This document shows, in pieces, positions 9,501 through 16,884 of a DNA stretch of 64,000 nt (position 1 is its first letter; each line of letters begins with the position of its first letter). Source of the stretch: Dactylosporangium sp. AC04546. GTDB lineage: Bacteria; Actinomycetota; Actinomycetes; Mycobacteriales; Micromonosporaceae. The stretch lies in NCBI RefSeq assembly GCF_022095675.1, contig NZ_JAHYSG010000024.1:55134-119133 (forward strand). Reading direction: 5' to 3'. The translations under genes and the position numbers were made by a program. The notes under the pieces were generated by a model, which did not search any database, was not told the origin of the DNA, and saw only the letters and a program-made list of their open reading frames with translations.

Positions 9501-9940
9501 GCCGGCCACCAGACGAACAGGGTGGTACCGATGGACAGCACGGTGAACGCGACCGACTGAGCGATCCGCACGCCGCTGTTACGCAGCTCGGCGGCCACCT
9601 GGTAGACATCGCCGTCGATGCGGTCGAGCAGCTCGCCGACCGGGGTGGTCTCCAGGGTCGGCAGGTCCTGACCGAAGGCCACACGACAGAGCCGCCGGCG
9701 GACGTCGGCGGCCCAGTCGGCGGTCAGTCCGGCCATGATCAGCGATACCGCGAGATCGGTCAGCACGGCCGCGGCGAGCGCGACGGCCAGGATCGTGAAC
9801 ATGAGCCATGATCGATGGATGAGCACGGCGCCGCCGACGGCCGCGGCGATGGCCTGGCCGATGGCGCCGAACACGATGAGGCAGGCCACGACACCGGTGC
9901 GGCCCGGTGACGTGGCCCAGAGGTCACGGATCAGGCGCAT
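6509..9940 (-). CDS. Fused ABC exporter, TMD-NBD-TMD-NBD
   Basis: 1143 residues, both halves of an ABC exporter in one chain. Half one: six-helix membrane domain (residues about 1-330), then an ATPase with Walker A GRTGSGKST (about 353), signature LSAGQEQ, Walker B VVILDEATARLD and H-loop IIVAHRLSS. Half two: membrane domain (about 590-880), then Walker A GPVGSGKSS (about 952), signature LSGGQLQR, Walker B LLIADDVSSALD and IGSTSKRAAL where the H-loop should be. In half two the catalytic glutamate is Asp and the switch histidine is replaced, so one composite site is probably degenerate, as in asymmetric exporters. It likely exports a lipid, peptide or drug; no substrate gene adjoins. The AfsR-like regulator gene ends 71 bases upstream on the same strand. 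Confidence 0.9.
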   Translation of the reverse strand: MRLIRDLWATSPGRTGVVACLIVFGAIGQAIAAAVGGAVLIHRSWLMFTILAVALAAAVLTDLAVSLIMAGLTADWAADVRRRLCRVAFGQDLPTLETTPVGELLDRIDGDVYQVAAELRNSGVRIAQSVAFTVLSIGTTLFVWWPAGIGMIVLTVGLTIALRKPTAKIASLRMGEEEAWSDLAAVMEESIHGQDDVRTTLARPYVLRLYARRASQVLTRGRKVWNRSAAVTASASGVVRLGIAVVVLAGVWALATDRIDGAQLTAVWLLALGFGATVEHTSRMVPELQYALGAWGRVQLLRDSKQEPTGGVAPTPGDLSVRGLTFRYGEQAHRPALLDVSLTFHRGRSYALVGRTGSGKSTLAKVLTRAVDLPRGTVFLGETDLLDVDVEELRRFIAVVPQRTEILAGTLAENIALFDEQLLDAAARAVDELGLTGWVADLPDGLDTRLGEGGHVLSAGQEQLVAFARITVRDPQVVILDEATARLDPVTEQQVQRATDRMLRGRIGIIVAHRLSSVRNCDEVVVLADGQVVEAGPMATSQRFAALLATSGAASPVVVGSALPSSLVDAVGGAAKADPPPLPDLPKARTLWNIFKLATNDARFGIASVLMFSVMVLLGLDGSVLPWLWADLVDGAGDTLWPAIGIVCGLLIPLALPYYTGKWFPEWWVRQLLRISLRLVHGQTGPRRVSKHTPAEVVAQGGDTERVVVLADNLIDQWICLFVLVSMTVVSGSIVPALFMAGTIVLSGLAATLFGPSLKRSAQKTVAARAAFATSLVSSLSAARTVKLAGATAPVLAHLARLDRVRSDRQRFEISVQVWARSTPALASGLLPIVAWALLLTGALSPGAALVAVSTLGSARWFAWTTASLISQLPSARVWTRRTVAMSGVGEYGAGVQGVDLSAGTAPAPKAAPRHPLRRLDLDGFTAVHEDGTVAVRDLDLSIERGQLVLVVGPVGSGKSSLLRALAGIVHHTGKLKWNGEPVTEPEMFLRPNQIGYVAQLPRVLSGTVADNIRLGHEVDADTAVSTAQLEHDLAAAGAGLGLLIGHKGTRLSGGQLQRLALARALAPRTELLIADDVSSALDVTTELALWSALREHGVTVIGSTSKRAALTQADRVVVLQDGTAAAQGTWRELEHRWGHLAG

Positions 9941-9982
9941 GGTGGATCCCCCGGGGTGGTTGGTGGCGGTGTATTAGCCTCC

Positions 9983-10001
9983 ACCGACACCCGGGGTCGG
10001 T
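9983..10001 (-). terminator. Hairpin after the AfsR-like regulator gene
   Basis: ACCGAC and GTCGGT form a six-base-pair stem around a C/G-rich seven-base loop that can pair further. It lies 11 bases beyond the regulator stop codon and 43 bases before the ABC exporter start. It could end the regulator transcript or act as a 5' leader hairpin for the exporter; no U-tract is present. Confidence 0.35.
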
Positions 10002-10011
10002 ACAACAGGTT

Positions 10012-13000
10012 TTACCGTGGCTTTTCCTGTGGCGAGGGCAACAGTGCGTCGACGGTCTCGATCGTGGCCGTCGCGCCCGTCGTTTCTGCAGCGGCCCGGG
10101 CGTCGGCGTCGAGCGCGGCGCGGGCCCGGGCGGCGACCTGCGCGGTCCACGGCCGGGTGTGGTCCGGCCCGCCGCGCACCGCCTCGGCCGCCGCGACCAG
10201 CGTGACCGCCCAGACCGGGTCGCCGAGCACCAGCGCGATCTCGGCGGCGTCGTCGAGGACCGTGCCGATGACCGGGGCGTCGAACGACGCGCGTGCGTGC
10301 TTGAACGCCTCGCGCAGCGCGGCGTCGGCGCCGGCCCGGTCGCCGTCGAGCGCGAGCAGCAGCGCGCGGCCGCTGGTGATCATGGCCATCATCTGCGGCG
10401 AGACCCGGTGGTCGCCGACGATCGCGAGCGCGTGTGTGAAGCGGGCCCGGGCCTGGTCGAGGTCGCCGATGCGCAGCGCCCGGTGCGCGAACGCGTACTC
10501 GACGAAGGCGATGCTGTCCGGCACCCCCGACCGCTGGGCGGTGCGCCGCGCCTCGGCGAGGGTCTCCTCGGCGTTGTCGAACCGGCCGAGCAGCGCGTAC
10601 AGCTGGGCCAGCCGGACCTCGGTGACCGGACGGTCCTCGGTGGCGCCGAGCTCGCGGAGGTACAGCAGCGCCTCTTCGAAGTGCCCGACCGCCTCCTCAT
10701 GCTGGCCGTGCCGGGCGAGGACCTCGGCCAGTGCCGCGAGCGCGAACGCCATGCCCCACCGCTCGCCGAGCCGGCGGAACCCGTCCAGCGAGGCGCGGAA
10801 CTCACCGGCGGCCTCGCCGAACCGGCCTCCGACGTTGAGCAGCGTGTGGCCGTGCAGCAGGTGGCCGAGGCTGGCCGTCCACGGCTCGGGGTCGTCGGCG
10901 AGGCGCTCGATGCGGGCCAGGACCTCGGGTGTCGGGCCCTCGCGGTACAGGCCGGCGACCGCCTCGAACAGCCGGAACATCGAGTTGGAGCCGCGGTAGG
11001 TCAGCGCCTCCTGGAACCACTCGCTCAGCATCTCGGTGTCGCCGAGGCCGTCGAACCCGTTGACCGCGGCCACCCCGCAGGCGAGGGCGCGCACGTCGGG
11101 GTCGACCTCGCCGGGCAGGGTGAGCGCGGCGGCGGCGAGCCCGGCGCCCTCGACCCGGTGGCCGCCGAGCCACCAGTACCAGCCGACGCCCGCGACGAAC
11201 CGCACGGCGGTGGCGGCGTCGCCGTCGGCGATCGCCCGGCGCAGCGCGCCGTGGACGTTGTCGTGCTCGGCGCTGAGTGCGGCGAGGGCCGACAGCTGGT
11301 CGCGGGTGCGCAGCCGGCCTTCCAGTCGTTCGATGAGGTCGAGGAACCAGGCCGCGTGCCGGGCCCGCAGCGCCGCCGTCTCGCCGTGTTCGTCGAGGCG
11401 CTCCAGGCCGTAGGCGCGGATGGTCTCCAGCATGCGGTACCGCCCGGCGTCGCCGACGAGCAGCAGCGACTTGTCGACCAGCGTGGTGAGCAGCTCCAGC
11501 GGGTCGCCGAGCTCACCGTCGGGGTCGCAGACCGCGGCGGCCGACTCGATCGTCGCCCCGCCGGGGAACACGGCCAGCCGGCGCAGCATCGCCCGCTCGG
11601 CCGCGTCGAGCAGCTCCCAGCTCCAGTCGACGGTCGCCCGCAGGGTCTGGTGCCGGGGCAGGGCCGTGCGGCTGCCGCGGGTCAGCAGCCGGAACCGGTC
11701 GTCGAGCCGGTCGGCGATCTGGGCCGGGTTCAGCGTGCGGCACCGGGCGGCGGCCAGCTCGATCGCGAGGGGCATGCCGTCGAGGGCGCGGCAGATGCGG
11801 ACCACGGCCGCGATGCTGTCCCGATCGGTGGCGAGCTCCGGCCGTACCATAGCCGCCCGATCATGAAAGAGGAGCACCGCGGCGAAGTCTCGCGCGCTCG
11901 CCGGATCCGTGTCCGGCGGGGGCAGCGGCAGCGGCTCGACCGGGTGCAGCACCTCGCCGGTGATCCCGAGCGGCTCGCGGCTGGTCGCCAGCACATGCAG
12001 GTCCGGGCAGGCGCCGAGGAGCCGGTCGGCCAGCTCGGCGGCGGCCGCGACCACGTGCTCGCAGTTGTCGAGCACGAGCGTCAGCCGCCGCGGCGCGAGC
12101 GCGTTGCACAGCCGGCCGGTCGAGTCGGACCCGTCGCGGCCGCCCGGCAGCAGCTTGTGCGCCGCGCCCCCGGCCGGGTCACGAATGCCGAGCGCCGCCC
12201 ACACCGCCTGCACGACGTCGGCCGGGTCGGTGACCGGGGCCAGCTCCACCAGCCACACCCCGTCGGGCGGCGGCGGGGCGAGGGCCCGGCCCGCCTCCAG
12301 CGACAGGCGCGTCTTCCCGGCCCCGCCTGGCCCGACGAGCGTCACCAGCCGGTTCGACGCGATGGTCTTGGCCAGGTTTCGTACCTCCACGTCCCGGCCG
12401 ACGAAACTGGTCAGCGGGGTGCGCAGGTTGCCCTGGACGGCCGGCTCGCCGGCCCGCAGCAGCTCGACGTGCAGCCGGGCCAGCGCCGGCGACGGATCGG
12501 CCCCGAGCTCGTCGGCGAGGCGGCGGCGGTACCGCTCGAACACCATGAGCGCCTCGGGCGTCCGCTGCCGCTCGTGCAGCGCCCGCATGAGCAGGCCGGC
12601 GAGGCGCTCGCGGTGCGGATGGGCGGCGACGAGCGCCTCCAGCTCGGGGATGTCGTGCGTCCCGGCCTCGGCGGCGGCCAGCCTCGCCTCGTCGAACCGG
12701 GCCCGCCAGCTCAGCGCCCAGGCCGCGTCGCCGGCATCGGCGAGCGGGGTGCCCCGCCACAGCTCGTCCGCGTGGGTCTTGGCTTTGGTCCTTTCGAGCC
12801 GGAAGCAGTCAACGTCGTCTGGGGCGACGTCGAGCAGGTACCCGGCGGGCCGGGCCTGGATGACCCCGTCGGGCAGCAGCCGGCGCAGCCGCGAGACCAG
12901 CGACTGCAGCGCGTTGCCGGCGCCATTGGGCGGCTGGTCGCCCCAGATCCCGTCGATGAGCCGCCCCGCGGTGACGACCTTGCCGGGCTCGAGCGCGAGC

Positions 13001-13095
13001 AGGATCAGCAGGATCCGCAGGCGCGCGCCGCCGATGTCGATGGCGTTGCCGTCGCGGTCCCTGACCTCCAGGGGCCCGAGCAGTCTGATGTCCAT
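10012..13095 (-). CDS. BTAD/AfsR-SARP-type transcriptional regulator with NB-ARC and TPR
   Basis: 1027 residues. The N-terminus (MDIRLLGPLEVRDRDGNAID) is the OmpR-like winged helix of SARP/AfsR regulators, followed by a bacterial transcriptional activation (BTAD) domain to about residue 240. A P-loop ATPase comes next (VTLVGPGGAGKTRLSLEAGR; Walker-B-like LTLVLDNCEHV), then a long helical TPR-like C-terminal half. This architecture belongs to ATP-dependent activators, often of secondary metabolism or stress genes. The ATG at 13095 was chosen because the family begins exactly there; the frame stays open further upstream but only as shadow of the hydrolase gene. It follows the alpha/beta hydrolase by 16 bases, so the two are almost certainly co-transcribed. 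Targets unknown. Confidence 0.88.
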   Translation of the reverse strand: MDIRLLGPLEVRDRDGNAIDIGGARLRILLILLALEPGKVVTAGRLIDGIWGDQPPNGAGNALQSLVSRLRRLLPDGVIQARPAGYLLDVAPDDVDCFRLERTKAKTHADELWRGTPLADAGDAAWALSWRARFDEARLAAAEAGTHDIPELEALVAAHPHRERLAGLLMRALHERQRTPEALMVFERYRRRLADELGADPSPALARLHVELLRAGEPAVQGNLRTPLTSFVGRDVEVRNLAKTIASNRLVTLVGPGGAGKTRLSLEAGRALAPPPPDGVWLVELAPVTDPADVVQAVWAALGIRDPAGGAAHKLLPGGRDGSDSTGRLCNALAPRRLTLVLDNCEHVVAAAAELADRLLGACPDLHVLATSREPLGITGEVLHPVEPLPLPPPDTDPASARDFAAVLLFHDRAAMVRPELATDRDSIAAVVRICRALDGMPLAIELAAARCRTLNPAQIADRLDDRFRLLTRGSRTALPRHQTLRATVDWSWELLDAAERAMLRRLAVFPGGATIESAAAVCDPDGELGDPLELLTTLVDKSLLLVGDAGRYRMLETIRAYGLERLDEHGETAALRARHAAWFLDLIERLEGRLRTRDQLSALAALSAEHDNVHGALRRAIADGDAATAVRFVAGVGWYWWLGGHRVEGAGLAAAALTLPGEVDPDVRALACGVAAVNGFDGLGDTEMLSEWFQEALTYRGSNSMFRLFEAVAGLYREGPTPEVLARIERLADDPEPWTASLGHLLHGHTLLNVGGRFGEAAGEFRASLDGFRRLGERWGMAFALAALAEVLARHGQHEEAVGHFEEALLYLRELGATEDRPVTEVRLAQLYALLGRFDNAEETLAEARRTAQRSGVPDSIAFVEYAFAHRALRIGDLDQARARFTHALAIVGDHRVSPQMMAMITSGRALLLALDGDRAGADAALREAFKHARASFDAPVIGTVLDDAAEIALVLGDPVWAVTLVAAAEAVRGGPDHTRPWTAQVAARARAALDADARAAAETTGATATIETVDALLPSPQEKPR

Positions 13096-13111
13096 CACGC
13101 TTCGATGTCCA

Positions 13112-13879
13112 CTAGGCGAGGAACTCGTCGACCAGCGCGGGGAGCTCCGGGGCGGCCATGATGTCGTAGTGGGTCCTGCCCGGCAGCACCGCGAGGCGGG
13201 CCTCGGCCCGCAGCGCCCCGTCCCACCGCGCGTCGCGCTGCCCACCGCCGAACAGCCCGTAGAACTCCGCGATGTGCGTGACGGGCATCGAGTCGGCATC
13301 GGCGAACACGAGCATGGTCCGGGCCCGGATCCCGGCAATCTCGCGCGACCAGTCGTAGTCCCGCTGGAGCATCTCGCGCATCTTGGCGACGAGCACCGGC
13401 CAGTCCTCAGGCCTGGGTGCGACCTGGTTGTACTGCTGGTAGAGGGGGCTCATCCGCATCGCCTCCGCATCCAGCTGCGCCATGCCCTCGCGCACCTCCG
13501 GATACCACCCGGCGCTCTTGGCGACGGTGGAGACGACGACGAGGTTCCTGAACAGCTCGGGATGCTGGATCACGGCCCTGGTCGCCGTGCCGGCCCCGAG
13601 CGAGTACCCCACGATGTCGACGGGCGCGTCGAACCGCCGCATGACGAGGCCCGCGACATCGTCGGCGAGCGTCTCGTACGCGAGCGGCCGTTCGACGTCA
13701 CCCGTGTGCCCGTGCCCCTGCAGCTCGACGGCGACAACCTTCCGCCGCGTCGCCAGGGCGGGCAGCAGCTCGCCGAACACGGGGATCGTCCAGAACCCCC
13801 CGTGCAGCAGGACGAGCGGCGCGCCTTCGCCAAACTCCTCGAACCACAGGGAGACCCCGTTCACGTCGGCGTACGTCAT
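13112..13879 (-). CDS. Alpha/beta hydrolase
   Basis: 255 residues with the alpha/beta-hydrolase fold signatures in order: oxyanion-hole region VLLHGGFW (near residue 25), nucleophile elbow GYSLGAG, acid region MLVFADADSMP and catalytic histidine in PGRTHYDIM. No signal peptide, so a cytosolic esterase, lactonase or haloperoxidase-like enzyme; the substrate cannot be read from sequence. It is the first gene of a two-gene operon with the AfsR-like regulator. Its start lies 29 bases from the tRNA-Sec gene, which runs the other way, so that short gap should hold its promoter. Confidence 0.85.
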   Translation of the reverse strand: MTYADVNGVSLWFEEFGEGAPLVLLHGGFWTIPVFGELLPALATRRKVVAVELQGHGHTGDVERPLAYETLADDVAGLVMRRFDAPVDIVGYSLGAGTATRAVIQHPELFRNLVVVSTVAKSAGWYPEVREGMAQLDAEAMRMSPLYQQYNQVAPRPEDWPVLVAKMREMLQRDYDWSREIAGIRARTMLVFADADSMPVTHIAEFYGLFGGGQRDARWDGALRAEARLAVLPGRTHYDIMAAPELPALVDEFLA

Positions 13880-13908
13880 GGCTCCGAGCGTATTGCTAGG
13901 GTGGCGGT

Positions 13909-14004
13909 GGAGGCGTTCGGGTGGCTGGTGCCCCTCCCGGTCTTCAAAACCGAGGTGGTCCGGCATCCGGGCCAGGCGGGTTCGATTCCCGTCCGCTTCC
14001 GCCA
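13909..14004 (+). tRNA. selC: tRNA-Sec (UCA anticodon)
   Basis: A 96-nt gene with an encoded CCA end. The acceptor arm GGAGGCG pairs with CGCTTCC; the D arm GGG-CCC is long; the anticodon TCA sits at 13944-13946 in loop CTTCAAA. A long variable arm (GGTCCGG..CCGGGCC) and T arm GCGGG-TTCGATT-CCCGT follow, then discriminator G and CCA. The UCA anticodon, large variable arm and extended length identify selenocysteine tRNA, which reads UGA when SelB binds a SECIS hairpin. selA and selB lie 4.7 kb downstream on the same strand, which supports the call. Confidence 0.95.
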
Positions 14005-14035
14005 ACAGGTCGGCAACGGCCCTCGGGTCGCCGTC

Positions 14036-14213
14036 GTCTCACCTGCGCGCTGCCACAACGGGCACCCGCTCGGCCCGCTCCAGGTCATTGCTCGGCACCG
14101 AACTCTGCGACCCCGGCATGGGCCGCTACCAGCGCCACATCACCTGGACCTGCCGCACCTGCGGTGACGTCACGATCGCCGACGGCCACCCGGACGCCTG
14201 CCGTTCCTCATAG
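14036..14213 (+). pseudogene. Small CxNGHPLGP zinc-ribbon-like protein, frameshifted
   Basis: One frame reads SPARCHNGHPLGPLQVIARH and HRT; the next frame continues CDPGMGRYQRHITWTC and RTCGDVTIADGHPDACRSS-stop. Joined by removing one base at about 14106, they give a short protein with paired cysteines (CHNGH, C, TCRTC) resembling actinobacterial zinc-ribbon-like mini-proteins of unknown function. As it stands the frame is broken and I see no good start codon, so it is probably dead. A 41-codon product from a TTG at 14088 is conceivable but unsupported. Confidence 0.4.
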
Positions 14214-14228
14214 GCAGACCCGCCAAGA

Positions 14229-14582
14229 TCATGCCGTCTCCTTGCTCAAAGTGAACGTCCCGATGGCCGTCATGCCGTCCGACTCGTACACGGTAAGCAC
14301 CTGCGCGGGCTTGGATGCGTTCTGTCGTGACCATTCGATGGCGTCGTGAGGATTGGTGAACTTGGGTGGGTCAAGATCCTTCTTTTTCACGTAGCCTTGT
14401 TGACCCCGGCCGAACATTACGAGGATCAGGTCGGGCTCCTGGTCGGGCGACCAAGCCTCGGCGGCCGATCCGTACGTTTCACCAGATGCATTCCGGGGGT
14501 AGCCGGGGTCTGGACCCGTTGTCGGCACCGGAAAGGCCCCTTCGGTAGAAGGAGTGGGGTTGGAGGCGTCGCCGTGGGTCAC
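14229..14582 (-). CDS. Hypothetical protein, possibly 5'-truncated
   Basis: 117 residues from a GTG at 14582. The C-terminal half (EPDLILVMFGRGQQGYVKKK, then NPHDAIEWSRQN and LTVYESDGMTAIGTFTL) resembles a domain found at the end of longer Micromonosporaceae membrane or secreted proteins, where YVxxxDLD and IPVYESDGxTxIGxF recur. Here no membrane anchor precedes it. In-frame codons upstream still read like protein (APSGYVQTV) until a TGA about 20 codons earlier, which suggests loss of the N-terminal part. It may still be translated. No function can be assigned. Confidence 0.45.
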   Translation of the reverse strand: MTHGDASNPTPSTEGAFPVPTTGPDPGYPRNASGETYGSAAEAWSPDQEPDLILVMFGRGQQGYVKKKDLDPPKFTNPHDAIEWSRQNASKPAQVLTVYESDGMTAIGTFTLSKETA

Positions 14583-14782
14583 AGTCTGAACGTAGCCGCT
14601 GGGGGCCAGTGGCGGCGCCCGTCGATGGCGGGTGCTGCCGGGCGGTCATCGCATCGGCCACACGGGGCGACGACCTGCCCTGCACCCGTCCGGACAACAG
14701 TTCGCGGCACGTCGAGGAGGCTGACGTTTCGACCAGGCCCAGGGCGCCTACGGTCCATTGGAAGGTCCGGGAGGCTGCTCGA

Positions 14783-15610
14783 CTATTGCATCCGGTTCAG
14801 CGCGTCCGCGAGGGATGCGGCAACATCGGGCCGGGAGAAGTCCCACACCATCAGCAGTCCCTGCGGGGTCGTCAGAGCGAGCCGACCGTACAGCATGATA
14901 GGCAACTGCCGGTTGTTGTTGTACCGGCGGTCCGGGCCGCCCGACTTGTTCACGTACTTCCACGTCGTGTCGACGCATTGAGAGTCCGTCGGTGGGGTTT
15001 CAGTTTCAATAAACCGTTGCGACTCCACGTGAGCGCTGACTGCAGCATACGGAAGATCGGCATACCGGTTTCCGTGCCGAACGAGAATCCGGTCCGGAAG
15101 AAAATACAGGGACCGGTCTTTGCCCTGGAGGCTCGGGACAGCGATGTTCGTGACAAGTATGGGCGGCCCAGCCAGGTCCAATGCGCCGGTGCTACGACGG
15201 ATGAGCGCGCTGGCTCCGGCGTTCACCTTTCGCTGGTGGGTGGTATGCAGTAGGCCCTCCGCTTCGACTTGCCAGACCCGCTGGACCCGGCTGACGAAGC
15301 CGCTGCTACCGGTGAAGTGCTCATACTTCGCCGCAGGCGCGTCCTCGACCTGGTAGAAGACCACGACGGAGCGTCGGGCGAGGTCACGCTGTCGCAGCCA
15401 CCAAACGGCCGGCAGCCCGGGTAGGAGTAGCAGCAGCCCGTACGGCACGGTGACCAAGGACAAAAGCGTAATGACGGCGGCGGCCCAGGGCCACAACGAC
15501 CGCCGTTGCGCTGCGGTTTGGAACGCGGCCCCAGGAGAGCGCAGGTTCGACAGTGGGTGTCGACGGCAGCTCGACGACCGCATCAGCACCATGATCGTTG
15601 GCGTGCGCAT
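14783..15610 (-). CDS. Conserved hypothetical membrane protein
   Basis: About 275 residues. Two hydrophobic segments near residues 35-70 (WPWAAAVITLLSLVTVPYGL and LLLLPGLPAVWWL) precede a soluble C-terminal domain of about 190 residues. Conserved-looking blocks are KYEHFTGSSGFVSRVQRVW, LYFLPDRILVRHGNRYADL and TTWKYVNKSGGPDRRYNNNR followed by QLPIMLYGRLAL; the last is familiar from actinobacterial proteins of unknown function, sometimes fused to DUF4236. I chose the ATG at 15610 to leave room for promoters facing the next gene; an in-frame GTG at 15652 would nearly abut it. No function assigned. Confidence 0.65.
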   Translation of the reverse strand: MRTPTIMVLMRSSSCRRHPLSNLRSPGAAFQTAAQRRSLWPWAAAVITLLSLVTVPYGLLLLLPGLPAVWWLRQRDLARRSVVVFYQVEDAPAAKYEHFTGSSGFVSRVQRVWQVEAEGLLHTTHQRKVNAGASALIRRSTGALDLAGPPILVTNIAVPSLQGKDRSLYFLPDRILVRHGNRYADLPYAAVSAHVESQRFIETETPPTDSQCVDTTWKYVNKSGGPDRRYNNNRQLPIMLYGRLALTTPQGLLMVWDFSRPDVAASLADALNRMQ

Positions 15611-15669
15611 CAACAACCTGTTGAGGTCGTGGATCACCACGAGTTTCGCCACCCCGATACGCTGCCCGT

Positions 15670-15945
15670 ATGCGCACCATCGCCGCGATCGCTTTCAGCT
15701 TGGCGTTTTTTCTCGTCGGCGCGGCACTGGCTGTCAACTTCCGGGGCTTCACCGCCCGGTTTGCCCGAGAAGCGGTGCGCCAGTCGCCAAACAGCCTGTT
15801 CAACCCGTCGGCGCCACCGCCCGGCCCACTGGAGGTCGCCGGACGTGTGCAGGACGCGACGGCGCTCGCCCGCATCGTCGGCGTCATCTTCGCCGGGGCC
15901 GGCCTGTTCATGCTCAATGGCGCCTTCGCTCTGCTGGATGGCTGA
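15670..15945 (+). CDS. Small two-TM membrane protein
   Basis: 91 residues with two hydrophobic helices: residues 4-22 (IAAIAFSLAFFLVGAALAV) and about 67-88 (ALARIVGVIFAGAGLFMLNG), separated by a polar loop with NSLFNPSAPPPGPLEV. Not recognised. A TACGCT -10-like hexamer ends six bases before the ATG, so the transcript may be leaderless. It is divergent from the preceding membrane protein and the two may share a promoter region. Confidence 0.6.
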   Translation: MRTIAAIAFSLAFFLVGAALAVNFRGFTARFAREAVRQSPNSLFNPSAPPPGPLEVAGRVQDATALARIVGVIFAGAGLFMLNGAFALLDG

Positions 15946-16209
15946 ACCGCTCACAGCTCAAGGGTGGCCGGAGCTCGCAGCCGACACGGCCAGTGCCGCT
16001 ATATGGAGATCGTCCGGGTCCGATCCGGCACCGTCACTCGTCTCACTCGTTCTCACCAACACCCGGGCACGCTCGCATCCGCGGCAACGGTCCATCAGAG
16101 CGCCGGACTCGGGCGCACCGGCGTTGCGCCATAGCTACACGGCCGCGGGACTGAGACCATAGGGACGGGCCGCTGGTGTGATCCACATGAGCCGAAAAGA
16201 GCCGACCGA

Positions 16210-16800
16210 ATGTCTGATACGGTTCGAGCGCCCGACCGGGTGCTGCTCACACTTGCCGTCGCGGTTGCGTTCATCGTGACGACAACCACGACCGCGTATT
16301 TCATCAGGCGTGACGCCGCGTCTCACAGGAACTCCCTCAACACGGGCGTCTACGAGTCGGCGGTCGGATTGGGAGTCGATGTCGGGCAGGTAATGACGTA
16401 CGGCGACATTATCATGACCAACGACGGGCGCGATCCGATCGTGATTCAGGGCGCGGAGTTGCTCACGAATGACGCCGGAGCGGTCGTCGAAGACGTTCGC
16501 CTACTGGATGTCGATGCCGTTCCCCCTGGGACGCTGAAGGGAGAAGCCTTTGGCTATGAACCGCCGGTTGAGGCGAATGGAATCCCGGGCGCGACGATGC
16601 TGCCGTCGCGGCCGGATCACCGGAAGCATTATCAGCTGATTTTCGCTGTACGGGTCAAAAGTGCCGGGCCAACGCTGTTCCACTCGGTTCGCATCCGCTT
16701 TACGATTGAGGGTAAGAGGTACATGAAGTACGCGTACTACCAGTTGCGGATCTGCACGCCCAAAGGGATCGATTGTCATGCGCCGCAGCGCAAGAACTAG
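16210..16800 (+). CDS. Hypothetical membrane-anchored protein
   Basis: 196 residues: a single hydrophobic helix at about 12-32 (LLTLAVAVAFIVTTTTTAYF) followed by an extracellular-looking, beta-rich domain (ESAVGLGVDVGQVMTYGDII, DPIVIQGAELL, KHYQLIFAVRVKSAGPTLFH and VRIRFTIEGKRYMKYAYYQL). The short cytoplasmic start and long outer part fit a signal-anchored protein. I do not recognise the family. Somewhat lower GC than the flanking biosynthetic genes is noticeable by eye. It sits in a cluster of orphan membrane proteins between tRNA-Sec and selA. Confidence 0.65.
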   Translation: MSDTVRAPDRVLLTLAVAVAFIVTTTTTAYFIRRDAASHRNSLNTGVYESAVGLGVDVGQVMTYGDIIMTNDGRDPIVIQGAELLTNDAGAVVEDVRLLDVDAVPPGTLKGEAFGYEPPVEANGIPGATMLPSRPDHRKHYQLIFAVRVKSAGPTLFHSVRIRFTIEGKRYMKYAYYQLRICTPKGIDCHAPQRKN

Positions 16801-16884
16801 CATTCCGGTGGGGTCAGGTGGTGATGTTGTGGAGGTGTTGGGCTGACTATCGCGCGGTCGCGCGTCGGTTGGCAGGCTGACGCC

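Noticed and set aside
6521..9811. A plus-strand open frame of over 1000 codons opposite the ABC exporter
   Set aside because: The translation is low-complexity Arg/Gly/Asp/Gln/His sequence, typical of antisense shadows in high-GC genes. The minus strand has two complete ABC halves.
14583..14650. The in-frame TGA upstream of the hypothetical gene at 14229-14582 as a selenocysteine codon
   Set aside because: Codons before the TGA do not look like protein, no cysteine-containing homologue position is evident, and no SECIS-like hairpin follows. Truncation explains it better.
15946..16209. Open frames between the two small membrane-protein genes
   Set aside because: Short, without ribosome site or protein-like composition; treated as intergenic.
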